Below are positions 30,738 to 45,000 of a stretch of DNA of 64,000 nt, in pieces; the stretch's first letter is position 1; the number at the start of each line of letters is the position of its first letter. Made by a program: the position numbers and the translations under genes. This stretch comes from Trichoplusia ni. Lineage: Eukaryota; Arthropoda; Insecta; Lepidoptera; Noctuidae. Location: the NCBI RefSeq assembly GCF_003590095.1, contig NC_039482.1, positions 3,923,657-3,987,656 on the forward strand, given 5' to 3'. A model generated the notes under the pieces. The model made no database searches and was not told the origin of the DNA. It saw only the letters and a program-made list of their open reading frames with translations.

Positions 30738-33700
30738 TAGTATAGATTTAAATCTAACATTAAATTGCAGGTTATTAATACCTAATGCAATATACTTATT
30801 TGCTTTGCTCTTTATTTTATTTTAATTCGGTTCTCGATTTAGTCCTGAAAATGAACTATCTGTACGCTTCTATGTGAGACCCGTTAACTGTCTATCTAAC
30901 TAGATTAGTTCCAACTTATGCCACTGTATGAATTGGCGCTAGTGTTGCCTGCCAGAGTACGAACTCGATCTCAATTCAGGGAAAGGAGGTTTTTGTTGTT
31001 GTGAAAGCGTGACGTCGCTATCCGCAGTGTAGAGTGCTGTCTCGCTCCCACACCAGCTTGTTAAGACTAGGCGCAGGAACTGGTATAAAATCTAGTGTTA
31101 GCTAAGTTGATTATGGACTGTATTTGATAGTGAATAAAGTTCAAATTAGCCTGCTAGTAAAATTAGTAAGAATTTAAAGTACATTAACTGTTTAAGGAGC
31201 CAATCAGACACGTTATGAGTAAAACTGCCGCTTTAAGGGGTCAACCATTAATTACGTTATTGTTGAGATTTAGTCAAAGTAATGACAAAACAATAGTAGT
31301 ATATGACGTAATTTATGGGTGACCCCTGAGATATGAGATTAAAATCCATTACAAATCAAAGTGCCTCTCGTTAGTGCAGAGTATTTTGTCATAATTTAGA
31401 TTCTAGTTGCAAATGTATGTTTTGCAACTGGCTTAGATGCGTACCGTGTGCGATTTGACATAAACGATTCATTATTAACATAGCATAGGTTTAGTGAAGA
31501 CAATTAAGTTATAGGAGGTTAGGTATGACCGTATGAAGAATAACACTGGCGTCTTAGAAGAGTGACTTTTTTAAAAGCGTTAAAAATGCCGATTAGATTT
31601 AAGCTTTGGCGTACTTCATTAAAAATTTTCTTCGGCTTCGCAATAAGGAATTTAATCCTTGTTTCGCGGAGGCTTGTACAAAGACAACCAGACTCAAGGA
31701 AAGCATTCGTGGATCACATAAACGCTTGTCCTACGCGGGGTTTTGCGTAGAAACCTGTACCGAGTGGTAACACAAAGGTGGACGCGTTTAAGTGATCCAC
31801 GAATGCTTGCCTTGAGCCTGGCTATCCGCGCAGTCAATACTACCGCGTTTTGTATTGAGAGTAAATGGCAAGAAAGACAGGTTACGTTTACAAATTCGAC
31901 AGGTGCGAACCCGGTTAATGCTTTTTGGTAAATCAAGTATATTAAAGTATGTCACTTGTAAGGGCTGAAATTCAGCTTAATCAAAAAAGACTGGAAGCCG
32001 ACTTCAACAAATTGGGATAAGACTAAGTATAAAAGACATTAGGTATAAATTGGGTTAAAATAAGGTTCAAATTTCCAAAAGGCAATTTTCCAAATTCGAC
32101 CTTATACTAAAAGATATAAAATTGAAAATTCCGTTTGAATAATATGTTATAATGAATCATTTTTGTCTGGTCCACCTTCATAATAAAATGCCTGAAATTA
32201 AACACTTTAATCGCTGTATAAGTAATGTATAATAATTTATTAAGTAGTTGTAAGTTCAATTGTGTGACTGAGTACATTTTGGCATAATAGATTAGGTATT
32301 TACTCCTTACAGCCGGTTATCACATAGTCTCCGTATTACTGCTACTATAAAGAGATGTATTAATGTCCTTATACATGATAAAGTCGTCGTTCGGTATAAA
32401 ACGCATCTGGTTATACAAATCAGTAGACAGTTGACAATGTGAACTAGGTCCCACAGAAAAGCACAGACCCACATGTCCTTCAGATTTGCAATAATAAGGG
32501 CCAAACGTTTTTACGCTGATGTCAGCTTGTAAAAATGAGCTAGGGGCATACTACCACCTCTTAAATCAATAATATTGAAAAAGAGAACGCTATACTCAAC
32601 GTAGAGCTTCATCTCTCTTCCACAACAATAATATCACTTTATGCGGCGTTAGTTGAACCTCAGTAAATTCTTTAATACAAGCTTTGTGATGCGTAGCATA
32701 GTTTCGAAGTAATAGACGGTTCCAGCGTTGCTAAGATCCCATATAAGCTTATTTCGAAATCTGTACTACGAATAATATGTATTTCATCGAATATAATACC
32801 TAACTAAACGAAATAAGGTCGGTATTTGAATGTGTTCAAGGTATGTAAATGTATGTTTTGCACAAATGTACTCAGTTATAAGCACTAGGTAACCAGTTAG
32901 GGTGAAGGTTTGATTACCAGACTGCCTGGTTGCTTAGCGACCTCATTTCGGATAATTGTGTTGCGGTATACAGTCTTATTCGTATACTTATACTTATTTT
33001 TGCTTGTATTTGAGTTTGTTGTGTCTAGATGTATGTGAGTTAACCCAGAGAGATAATTGAATTGACTCCAATTTTCACGATTGGATTAGTATATTTGTCG
33101 AAACCTGACAAGAATGTTCATCTAAACATAGTATAACCCGAAATTGGGTTGATTCGTTTTTTGCTAAAAACCTGTTTAATTCTGAACAAACATCGTAGAT
33201 TTCCAACAAACTACTACTATCCTAGCTACCTTTTTTGGTTCACATTATAAAACTTTTAATTAGCTCGTAAAATGTGGGCGTTGTTCTTTTTTAAAGTTTG
33301 GGAACCTGAGCTTTAGGGGATGTTTTGAAGGCCTATAAGTTTATATTGCAACACAATTATCCGATCTTTAGCATTAAGTGTAACAGACATATTGTATTGT
33401 GGAACATGTTCTTCCCTTATTGCCTTGTACTGGTAATGGATAGTACATATATTTGTAGCTAGCTAATGGCTTTTTACACAATGACACACCGTCATCGCTT
33501 CTCCACTGTTGTATGTGTCACAATAAATATTTAGACGATTGTTGTGGTTTTATTTTGTAGTTAATGTCTAGAGTTTATGTGAATAATATACCTTTTTTGT
33601 CGGGGTGATAACCGAATAACTTCAACCCACGCCGAAGGCACGGTGCGTTAATACGCCAGACTCGCCGACTGAAAAGTGAAAACACACCGCGCCTCTAAAT

Positions 33701-34062
33701 TTGCCTAGGCCAAAGTCATGGGAAATAATATCAACCTGCCTGAAACTATCCCTCAAAAAGGCAAAACTATTCACGTAGAGACACAAAATAAATAGTTCAT
33801 TATGGATATTTTAGTTCATCGCTTTTTTGGAGCCGGTATTTACAGGTGATTTGCGGAGATATATTATATTTGTTATTATGTCGGCCTTAAATTGCTTAGT
33901 ACAAAACAATTATAATCAAACTTCAGATAAGTTTGTTTGCAGAAAAATCTGCACTACTAACGCCATACGCGGACCAGCCGTAAGTGATACTAGTAAAAAA
34001 AACAATCTACTATGTAAAAAAATAAATAATACAACAAAACAACTGTCTCATGAAAAATATAT
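30738..34062. other. Intergenic, mostly unrecognised
   Basis: No convincing gene. Near 31632-31812 there is a reversed family E SINE piece plus a second piece in the opposite direction. The two make a hairpin: GCATTCGTGGATCACATAAA pairs with TTTAAGTGATCCACGAATGC. A short family D end lies at 31986-32025. The remainder is AT-rich. Confidence 0.4.
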
Positions 34063-34374
34063 TTAGTCACTAGGAAACTCCTGTGAGTAAGTCAACACAG
34101 CAATCAATAAGATGTATAACAAAACAGATTTCCTACTACCTGGCAACACATTTGTTAAAATGCAATAGATATAGAATGATGCGAAAATCATTTCTGCAGT
34201 TAAAATGTCTATGTTAATAACCATCTTGTACCTTAAAATTCTCTTGATATATGCTTGTAACTGTCCCAAAATTGGAAAAATATCTCGTCCTAGTTCAAGT
34301 TTGCCTTGAATATGGTGTAAACATAAGTATAATTTTTCTATAAATCTGTTTAAATACACATTTTCTACATCCAT
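34063..34374 (-). CDS. Hypothetical small protein downstream of CHCHD7
   Basis: A 103-codon ORF on the same strand as CHCHD7, starting 141 bases after that gene's stop. The protein starts MDVENVYLNRFIEKLYLCLH and is rich in Leu and Ile. Two C-terminal hydrophobic stretches (around residues 59-77 and 83-95) could be membrane segments. The ATG follows a purine-rich AAAGA. I do not recognise the family. Possible splice signals inside it (AAG|GTACAAG donor and ACTGCAG acceptor) mean the real product could be shorter or spliced. It may also be chance in AT-rich DNA. Confidence 0.35.
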   Translation of the reverse strand: MDVENVYLNRFIEKLYLCLHHIQGKLELGRDIFPILGQLQAYIKRILRYKMVINIDILTAEMIFASFYIYCILTNVLPGSRKSVLLYILLIAVLTYSQEFPSD

Positions 34375-34507
34375 TCTTTAAAAAACAAACTACATATCTT
34401 GTGTTAAACTAACTTAAAAATGCAAGGTATTAAAATATATTATACAAGTTTTCTGTTTTCCATTGGCCACATCTGTTTAGTTAAAAAATAAGTCTATATT
34501 TACTATA

Positions 34508-34513
34508 TTTATT
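34508..34513 (-). terminator. Poly(A) signal candidate for CHCHD7
   Basis: AATAAA on the minus strand begins one base after the CHCHD7 stop codon. If used, the 3' UTR is only a few tens of bases long. Confidence 0.4.
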
Positions 34514-34514
34514 G

Positions 34515-35274
34515 TTAGGAAATAGAACTCTTAACAGCTCCAAAATATTGTGCCTTTATTTTAGCTCTCTCTTCAACATCTGGCAAATATGGGTACAATC
34601 CTTGAGCTTTTCTATCCCGGTATACTTTACCCTAGAAAAAATACAAAAGTTAGACCATAAAATCCACAATAAGTATCTATGGGTGATCAGTTGGTCAAGA
34701 AATTTTAGTTGTCTGTGGATAATTATTTTTTTCTGATGATGAGGTGCTTTGATGTTTTTGTTCTTGTTCTACATGAATGCATGATAAACCAATAAACAAT
34801 GTATTCCTATTCATTTACTTTTTCTGACTAATAATAAAACCAAAGAATATAATTTATGTCTTTTTTTGCCCCAAGTAGCATTTTTACTTATACAATTTGA
34901 TACTTATGTCAGGGATAAAACATAAACTTAAGAGTAAATAAATTGAATGAAGAATATGATAGTAATTAGGGCTTTCATTTAAAACCAAAATATTTATGGA
35001 TTCAGCAAAGAAAGAGTTCTTCAGTGAACTAAAAAGTTGGAAGACTTACCCAAAACTTTTTGCATGTATTATAGTTGTCAAAGTACTCTTCACATTTCGA
35101 CTGATCATATCCATTCTTATTTAAACACTGGTATGACTGTTCTTGCTCCTAAAATGATTTATTTGTTATATAATGTAAATTTGTTTTGGCATAGTACAAT
35201 ATCATTCAAAAAACATGTAAAACCTTAAGACATGGGTTAAGACGTTCGGCATCTTTATTGACTAGTTTCGTCAT
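34515..35274 (-). CDS. CHCHD7: CHCHD7/Cox23-like twin CX9C mitochondrial protein, complete
   Basis: Three phase-0 exons on the minus strand, 35274-35224, 35148-35050 and 34631-34515, encode 88 aa. The donors are AAG|GTTTTA and TGG|GTAAGT; the acceptors are TTTTAG and TTTCTAG. The four cysteines are Cys15-x9-Cys25 and Cys36-x9-Cys46, the coiled-coil-helix-coiled-coil-helix fold. They are oxidised by the Mia40 relay in the mitochondrial intermembrane space. RLNPCLK, YDQSKCEEYFDNYNTCKKFW and the tail LYPYLPDVEERA match the CHCHD7 family (human 85 aa); yeast Cox23 acts in cytochrome oxidase assembly. The gene is too fragmented to show as one ORF and lies head to head with par-6. Confidence 0.9.
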
Positions 35275-36068
35275 CTTTATTTTTCAATTAATATTTGTTG
35301 AATGATGAGTTACTATTTTTTATTTGCCGAATGCTGAATGGAACATGCGATTTGTGATTGTTGTGAATCTGACATCTGACAAATAATACTGTAAAGACAC
35401 ATGACATCTGCGATGACTCACACGTTTCATTCGACGCGATTATAAAGAATTTGTTAGTTATCTTTTTATTTCAAAAGTAATTAAAAGATCAGTTACATGA
35501 TGTTACTTCTTTTAAGAAATAAACGTAAACTCAAATCTTAATAAGGACGTTGTTTTAAACGTAGCTGATCATTATAAGGCAATTTAGCATGCATGCAAAA
35601 AGCATTTTCATGCATACTATGCATGCCATATGCCCTGTTCAGTTTGTTTACTATGAGTCTAGTTTATTTGCAATTGGGAGATAGTTAAAATAATTACTAA
35701 AAGAGTTTTACAACTATTTAACTAAGTTAATATTTTGTACATTGCTGCGTTTAACGAATTATAAAACAACTGTCGTTATTTGTTTTATGTTTCCGCAGTT
35801 TACGACCAATCCTGCATCGTTGTCAGATTAAAACGATAAGTGAGCTTGTCTATCATTGGTGAAATACCCGTCAGGTATTACTAATGCATGAAAAATGTTG
35901 TAAACGAGAACAAGCCGTCTGAAATTACGACGCGAGTGGAATGGACACCGTCATATCAATAATTTAATAAAACTTTTGATAATTTACAATGTTGTGTTTG
36001 AAATTAAGTGCCTAAATGTTTTGAGAATAGTTTTATAGTGTTAGTGCTTTATATTAAATGCTATCGAG
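35275..36068. promoter_or_regulatory. Shared promoter region between CHCHD7 (-) and par-6 (+)
   Basis: The two start codons are 794 bases apart and diverge. The region has no repeats. It has a cluster of ATGCAT/GCATGC motifs at about 35588-35632 (GCATGCATGC, TTCATGCATACTATGCATGC) and CG-containing stretches near 35430 and 35930. Transcription starts are not determinable from sequence. Confidence 0.45.
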
Positions 36069-39000
36069 ATGTCGAAGAACAAAATTGCGGCTCGTGTTGA
36101 CAGTCAAACTGTGGAAGTCAAAACTAAAGTAAGTGGGAAGGAATTTCTAATTTCTACACTGTACTTAAAAAGTCACGCAAACTTTCGCACCCATTCTGAG
36201 ATGTATGAAGACTTAAGATTATATTTTAACCAAATTTACTTATTAAAAACTCTAGATTTCCCGAAAACCCGGGTATTCATTGCCATGTTGAGTAACAATG
36301 TGAAAAAAATAGTTCGGCTGAGAATAAACTTTTAAAAAGTTACAAAGACTATGAAATAATAGAAATTCCCTACATTCAACTTGAAATTAATGTAACATAT
36401 ACCTCAAAACTTAAATTGAGTCGCGTTTCTGTAGATATTCACGATTAAAACAGTTCTAAATTGAGCATTTAGTAAAGTTACTAAAATTTATAAATTAGAT
36501 GTCGATTTAGCCTTATCTTATTAAATAAGTTCTCTTATTCCTTATTCAAATGCAGATAGTCATGGTTGAATATCTTTAAATAATCCAGATAATTATAAAA
36601 TTGCAAAAAAAGGAATTTACCAAACAAGTTCTTGTCAAAATTTTAGATAGTTAAACTTCTTTAATGTGGGTATCACTGCATGCCCCAATATGATGGTGAT
36701 AGCAATATTTTAAAGGGTCAGAGAGGTCTGATATCTGGTTGGATGGATCCTAACCTCTTTGCAAAACATTTAACTAGTCCAGAAATAGTTAACTTAACAT
36801 ATTCATAAAATCTCAACAATAACAATCATACTGCATTTCTCAGTGCAATTTTCATGAAAGGCTGTGTCAAAGCCTTCATGTTAATATGGTCACTGTTTAA
36901 ATGTCTGGTTGTGCAGGTTACTGACCACACACATAGTAAGGGAAAGCTTAGGCAATGAGAGAAGACAAATGCTTCACAAAAATATATACTTTTTTATGTA
37001 TGTAAAAAAGAGTAGGTGGTATTATAGATAGGAAAATTTATAACTTAAAAACGTGGCTGATAAGTGTTTTTTCAATGTATAGCCAAAATTCACATAATGT
37101 AATGTAGTTAAAGCGAGAACATCAATACTTGGACTTCCAGATTGACTTTTCAAATATTGTGAATGAAAATCCACTATTTGTTTGTACTATTATAATGAAA
37201 TGGATTAAATATGTTGTTATTCACCTCATTGGTTGCAATACATACCAAATTATCATCTACCTTGCAATTGTTTTTATTCGTATGTAAAACTTTGCCCTTT
37301 TAACTGGGTTGAGGATATCAAATGGGTGGTAGATCAATGTGAAACACTTGTTCTAAGCTGTGTCTCGTTAGACTGGAAGCAGACCCCAGAATAGTTGGGA
37401 AAGGCATTGTAAGTTGCGAGTAGGCAGTGAGTGATCTTGTATAACGTTACTTGAAGTGTCATACAATATAAATGTAGCACAGTTTCTTTGAATTATTGCA
37501 TGGTTTTTCCTTATGCTCCCATATTGTGTTGGTAGGTGATAAGAATGAAATATGAGAACTATAGAATAAAGTATACTCTTAAAATTACTGATGATGAAAC
37601 ATACTCACTAGATTATATGTGATGTGACTTTTTTAATTTTTAAAAAAAGCAGGGCTTTGGGTTTTACATGCATATTTTGTGTCTCTAGTGTCATTGATTA
37701 TGTCTTCATAAGTGGAAACATTCTTAATATAATTTTGTCCCATTTATTGTGATTTCTACCTTCCAGATTGATCATTGGTCAAACATCGCTGATAATAAAC
37801 TTAACATTAGCCATTTTTAAACTATATATAGAATCTCAATTTGTTATTTCAATAAAACCGTAACATTTTTTTTTCCTACAGTTTGATGCAGAGTTCCGAA
37901 GATTCTCATTAAATCGTACGGAGAAATTAAAATATGAAGATTTTAAGGCCCTTATAGAGAAGCTGCACAGGCTTCACGATGTGGCCTTCCTCATATCATA
38001 TACGGATCCGAGGGACGGAGACTTGCTGCCCATCAATAATGATGATAACTTGGCAAGAGCTCTGCTCACCGCAAGGCCACTGCTCAGGGTTATTATACAG
38101 AGAAAAGGTGAGTGCAATATAGATCATATACTTTATCATATTTCCATTTAAATCATTACTTCTTACAATAATCATTTTATTTTGTAAGTAGGTCAAATAT
38201 AGACATATTCCAAAGCTGTCCACACGCCACTCAAGTGCTAATTATAATTTATTATTTAAGACTTTGGTTTTATGGTAAAGAAATTATTATCTACTTGAAG
38301 CTTTCGACAAGCTGTATCATAGAAAATCAGTTTTTTTTTCAAATTTTTTGGCTTCTGTCTATCATGTGTTCATATTAAAATAGAAAATACAGTTCTATGA
38401 AAGCGTAAGTAAGTAAGGAGCAAGAGCTATGCATATGATTATTCTAAAACAATAGTGGTGTTCCACAAGGTCTTGAGTTAGGCACTTAAGATAATGACAC
38501 GACATTACCCGTCTTGTAGTAGCCTTCCTCGATAGCTATAAAAAAGCAAAAAACTATCATATTACTTTTATACTTCTTCACTTCATGGACACGTAAACTT
38601 CTATTGACAAGGGTGGATCCGGATGGTGAAACAAGTCTACACTTTTAAAATAAACACTCCTTAATCAAAATTTTAATAAGTACTCAAACATTTCATGCCA
38701 TGACCTCCATTAAAGACAGGTACCAACACCCATTGTGATGATAAACACTTATTAACATATAATGTGACACAACTAAACAATGCAACCTTTATTCCAAGGT
38801 CGTAAAGTTCATAATTGAAGAGATTTGATGATATAGATATGAAAACTTTTAGGGCTCGATAACGTCACTCATTTAAATGGTTAGAGAAGTATCCTACGGT
38901 GTTATGTCACTTGTGCCTGCAATGTGCGAATTTGAAAAAAAGAAAGCCACTCCCGCAATAAGGATTTTAATCCTTGCATCGCGTTCACAAACATTCAAGT

Positions 39001-42000
39001 CACATAAGCAGAGACATCTTTCATCAATTTCTGTATCACACAAAAGGTTGTCTTACGCGGGGAAACCGCTACACTTCACGTCATTGGGTTTGGCTTTGTG
39101 ACTTTGTGATCCGAACACTGGGCTTATCCGTGCAGTCTAATTATTAGCATGATTTATCTCACAGCGGCTAAATAAGACTACACTGTATGACTGTTTCCGC
39201 TTATTGTATTTGCTTGTATGCTCCACCTTGCTATGTACTCCGCCAGTTCCGAATTCAATCAATCAATCAAAAGTTTTTATTATTCACGTATACACAAAAA
39301 CATAGGAAATTATATACCTCACAAAACCCTTTAAACGGTTTGTCTGTGGATTAAACGTTTCGACTGATTAGAAATATTAGTCGTGTAAAACGTTGTTCAT
39401 CGAATTAATCTGTTGTAATACATTATTCGTCGATTTGATCCAAGCTCATTGTACCATTTTTGATAATGCCAATGAATACAGGACTTCTCTACAATGACGA
39501 TAATCCCTTTGAACTGAACCAATTTTGCCAAGCCTTGCACTGTCCATAATGCCTTTAATGTATGCTCAAAATTCCTTGCCATTATAGCTCTTGACTTAAA
39601 AAGTTGTTTTATACTGGATGTATATTTCTCAAACAGTCTATCGATGTCTCTGTCAATTGTTCAATTAATAAAAAATCCTTTGAAGTTCGTACTTCATCTT
39701 GAGTGTAATTTCAGAGACTTATAACCATTAAAAATCTTCTTCTGTTATATATTCAATTGCTGTTTGTTAGACTCGCTTAAACGCGAGAACGGCTGAACCG
39801 ATTTGGCTTATTTTAGTCTTGAAATGTGCGTGGAAGTCCAGGGAAGGTTTAAACAGTTTACTACCGTATACACCTTCCCTAATATGGAAATGTTGCAAAA
39901 ATAAATGTATATTCGTCTGCATTGTGATCATCGACTGTTAGGCGGTATATAGATCTCCGGGACAGCTAGTAGAAAATAAATCTCTTACTTACGACAAAGG
40001 TATGAGAAATAAATAAGCTTACACGATTGTCGAATCAAGTGGCTTATAAGGCTCCCGATATCCACAGACCGTTGTACAAATTGTAACCTATATTTGCCTT
40101 ACCCATACTGCCCATGCACCAAATATATCGAATAAACGAAAGTGGCCCGTTACTAAGACTTGCGCAATCTATCGCTGAATTATATCTTAAACTACAGCTA
40201 AACATGCAATGTCTTAGAAATGTATGCAATAGATTTTGTGTCCCGTTACAATGTACCATCTCTTTTTAGAAATTCGCGAGACAGAGACGTGTCGCGAGCG
40301 ATTTCGCTCAAATAGGCTAGGTGTAATAAAAAATATATCTAGGTATACCCCTAAACCCCGTTCTTATTTGTCACACACCAAAAAATGTATGACCGTAACA
40401 AAAAGGTTTTTATCATTTGGGTATGAACCCAAAAATGACTAGCAGTTCTGGAAGTGTATTCCCATTACAGCATACCTTATCCCAAACATTTATTTGGGTC
40501 AGCAAGCATTTACAAGCATTTACTCAAAGTACAAAAAAAAATAATCAAGAATGCTCTATGCTCATTTGGATCAGTGGCTCAAAAGACGAATCTGTTTTAA
40601 CAAAACAATCAACAATACAAAATGTAATTACAAAACATTTAACTATAACGAATTGACGATGAGCAATGAGCAAATTGACAAAGGCAATTTAAAAGGATCC
40701 AATGAATGAACTTGTATCTTAATTATCATGTACGATTAATAAAGCCGTATTCAAGACTTTGATACCTAGTGGGAAGAAGCGGGGCTGACGGAAACCAAGT
40801 GTCGATCCGAAGGCATGCACAGCATTTAAGAATGGGTGCTTTTTAAAGCCGCCTATTTAGGCAGATTCAACGAAGTTTGCCGGATCAGCTTGTTAGCTTG
40901 GAGATTTCCTACATCCCAGTTTGCTACCAATGTTAATTCTCAATTTCTGTGATCATAGCCCAAATTATCAACCGACAGTACCCCTTTTATTTATCAATAG
41001 AACCTAATTTCTACTACCTCCTATTAACGTAAGCCTGACAGGCGAGGACGCGAGACAGCGCACTTCAAAATGTAGAGCGGCGTCTCTCTCACAACTGCAA
41101 CAAACTCACTTTAAGAAAAAGTGGTAGGTAGAAACAGTCGTCACAGCACATATCGAACGTCACATCTATAATCAGCTTTAAACTGCACATGACTCGTAAC
41201 CCTGACATTGTCAGCATCTTTATTCCAATGCACTAAAGTCTATTTTTGAACATACCTACAATTTACGACGGTTAAAGAATAGCTTAGCTAGTTCAAGATC
41301 TGGAGGAAATGTGCTGACCATGAGTATAATAAGATAAAACGTCACAACGTTGACTTTAACGAGATTGTTTATCTCGTCAACAAGTTAGTAGCATTCTCGT
41401 GATTAATCTTGAGTAGAATTTGGATCATCCGGTTTTTTTTTGTAAATAGCACATGGCTTGTATGAAATGTTTTTTAAATATCGTTTAGTACTAGGGGATC
41501 ACGTTGTTATATCGGAATATTGACAATTGTTTTTCTTATGCCCACTATGGTAGATTTTTGGAAAGTATGAGATATTATTTTGTTTCTATTTTGCGGTATA
41601 TATACATTGAAGAAGATATAATTAAAGTTGATTGAAAGTAACAAAAAACATGTTCCGTCGCACTACACCCGCTTTGCGGTATCATGTATTTTCAAGCAAA
41701 GCTTTCCATCCTGACTATTGTATGTATTAATCTACGCCTTAGATGATAATATCACATACTTTTTAAAGACAACAGTGGCCAAAATGAATCCATTTAACCT
41801 AAAACATATTTCGGATACAGCAGTACGCTTTTCTCCATTCCACCTTCGTCAAAATACATAGAACAGCCAAAACAAATAGCAATATAACCTCTTCAATAAA
41901 CACTCCTTATGCACATACCGGTATAATATACAGCTAGAATTATAAGAAAATACTTAAAGTTACGGTGCAACCAAAGAGAATCTAACCACTTGAGAGCCGA

Positions 42001-45000
42001 TAGGCTTATTTCTTCTAAGAACGCGACTCACAACAGCGGGTCGGGGAGTGAAGAAAAATGCGCGCTTGTGATTGGCTAATGCAACAATGTCAGTACAAAT
42101 ATTTCTGCAAAGTGCCGTTCAATAATTTTTTTCCAAATTAATCGATATCGATAAATCGACTTTATGATTCTTTTAATTCGACTATTAATGTGTCATACAA
42201 ATAGTCGTAGAAATACCCTATTTAAATGAAAGGTAATGATGGTAAAATAAAATAATGTATAAATGTGATTTTGTTAAAAACTTCATATAATCTATAATTG
42301 CCATGTGCAAAATGTACTAGAACGGCCCTTATTATTGAGGTTGTGAAATAGATATGCAACTTGATGTGGTTGTAGGTGGTGGTAGGTAATGTGCACAGTA
42401 GGTATGTAAAGTAGTACCATTAGGATAAAAAATGATACACCAAACAAAAATAAAATGTTTAATCAACTTTATCCAACCGTATTTTTTTTAATTTTAAAGA
42501 CACAAACAAACACAAACCTTCAAAACTTTCAAAGCCAAAGAGATTTAATTAAGAGTTCTTAAAAAAACACTCACAATTCTGACGCTCTCAAAATGATATT
42601 ATAGTAAAGGTGGTGGTAACGAAAAACTAGAATTTAAATATTAATGAACAAACCGAAATAAGTTATTACTGATTTTTAAAATGAATAAGTTTAGTGTAAG
42701 TTTTGCGTATAAAAGCTTTAGGGTCCTGATTGTGCTTAGTTAAAAATGACAATCGAGCGTCTACGTACTTTTGGATTATGCATTTTGTTAAATCAATCAA
42801 GTGATTAGAGCTTTCTACTTCAAATTGATGAAATAATATTTCCGGGAATAATTTTTTCCCGATGAACGATTTCATAACTAATCGGATGAAGTAATCTGTA
42901 TTACATTTTGAGGGCAGTACTTTGGATCCGTTTTCTTTGATCGCCCTCTTTATGTACATTTCACAACGGCGACAAATTTCTATAACGGTGGTGGAACCAT
43001 AAAGTAACTTGTTCTTATTTAGATCTTTTTGGTACTGTAAGGAGTTAACATTTTCTAAGCCAATCAAAGCTCCAATACACGTTTGACATTTTAATTTCTT
43101 TATCAATGCATGGACGGTGTAGCCGGCCATGTATTCAAGAACCCTTTCACCAAATTCTGAAACGTGTGTAAGATCTTCAAGTTCAGGAAAATCTACATTT
43201 TCGCTTTCAATTGACTTTTCATGTGTGTCTGTAAGGTCTCTGTATCGTGTTGTGACATTGATACGATCCACTGGTGATGTACATTGCAAAATAGACATTT
43301 GATGTAAAGCAGAGCAATTTCCACTGCCGCTATTTCTTATTTGTGCATAGGTGAGAAGCTTTTTATAAATACTCTCGAACTGTCGAGCGCTGGGATTATT
43401 GTTTGAACCCCCATGACATCTTACACTTCCAAAAAAATGCTCCAAATGATCCTGGCTGATTTTGTGGAGTGGTAAGTATTTTAATGCGTAGTTTGGATTT
43501 ACAACGAGGTCCTGGATAAGGTATATCGCACTTTCGATACATACACAAAATCCTAGAAATCCAGTATATCTTGGTGATTTTATGAGTAGAACAGTTTGAT
43601 CAGTATTTTTTATTTTTATCTGAGTAGACAAGTTTAATAAAGTATCTTTTGAAGCCCTAAGTTTTACTAGCACATTGGTTGCATTTTCAACATTTACCGC
43701 CCTTTTCAGGCCGTAACCGTGGGTATGCGAGTCTAGGATATCAAATAGGTCATTTATCAAGTCCAAAAAACGTGCTGTCGGTGTAACCTGCTCAAATTCC
43801 CGTAAATTGAGTTGTTCCTTGCAAAACATGAGTGAATCTGACACACTCTTGCTAAAAATTTGGGTAGCCAAGCTCACTTTCATTATTTTACTTTTAAAAA
43901 ATATGTGAGCTGCTCTGATGCGATTAGCAAGATGAAAATTTTCTGCTTCTTGCAAATTATGTAAATTTACAAGGTGTTGCCAGGAAATGGTCTCACCATG
44001 TTTGTCTTGAAAATTTTTATAGCACTCGAACGCATTTCTTATTAGCTTTATCATGTGCGCCGGATCTAGAAATACTGCAATTTTATCATCATTGCTGGGG
44101 TTTTTAAAGGTAGTATTGAAATTACTACCTTCAAAAGAACAGCCTAACTTTTTGGCCATCGTCAAATTCGCTGGACAACCGTCAAATGTGACAGCTTTAA
44201 TTCCAACACCAGCTTCTTCTACTAAATGAATGGCTTCCGTTAAAAGAGCCACTTTCTGCTCAGAGTTAACGCCATTTATTAAAAAATATCCAATTGGAAT
44301 TTTCCAGGAAGCGTTGATCGGTACCAACAAAAATACTAGTGCTTCCTTGGCTTCATCTTGGCAATCTGTTTCCAAGCTGGTACCGAAACTAACGTGGCCA
44401 TAATACCTCCGGCCTTGGGGGTGATATTCGACTCCGCTTCTTATAGCCATTTCATCAAATATAATAGTAGCGTAAAGTTTTTGTTTTGATTCTGTCGCTT
44501 TGATTTTAATGGCATCAATCGCCTCTTTCGTAAACCCTGGTTTACCATCAACCGACTGATACCACTTTCTGAGCGTGCTCGTGGCTGGTAAACATGTACT
44601 AAATGTTTTTCTTACAAAATTATATGCCTTTGGCGAATAGAAATGCAGTGTCAAAGCGAACGCTCGTAATTCTGGAGAGTATTTTAGTTTTGGCATATGT
44701 CCTGTTTTAGATTTAAGTATTTGACGTTTAACTAGTTCTCGATTTTGTACACCTATGCAGGATAAAATATTTTCATTTTCTTCGGTTATATAAGATTTTT
44801 GAGACAATGTATTTAAAATTTCTTTTAGATTCGCATTTTTTTTTACCAACACTCTATTTTTGTCTTGAAGCCTCTTTACATGTTTTTTCTTGTTATTTAG
44901 AGAATATATTAGATGGTCTATTTGTCGTTTCATTTTGCGTTTTCGTGGACTGAGCTCACCAATTTCTGGGTCTACTATTACTTTGGTATTCATTGTTGAA

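Noticed and set aside
30229..30740. Plus-strand ORFs of 102 and 68 codons
   Set aside because: They are frames through family A SINE copies, and the same peptide recurs at other copies (for example 51110).
34512..34736. 74-codon plus-strand ORF
   Set aside because: It is the antisense shadow of CHCHD7 exon 3; the minus-strand reading has correct splice sites and family similarity.
34515..35274. Treating the CHCHD7 region as intergenic because no long ORF is present
   Set aside because: Three short exons with in-phase splice sites and a full twin CX9C pattern support a real gene.
42666..44993. Host THAP-domain gene (domesticated)
   Set aside because: Inverted repeats with an exact target duplication surround it and all catalytic motifs are present, so a mobile element is the better explanation without comparative data.
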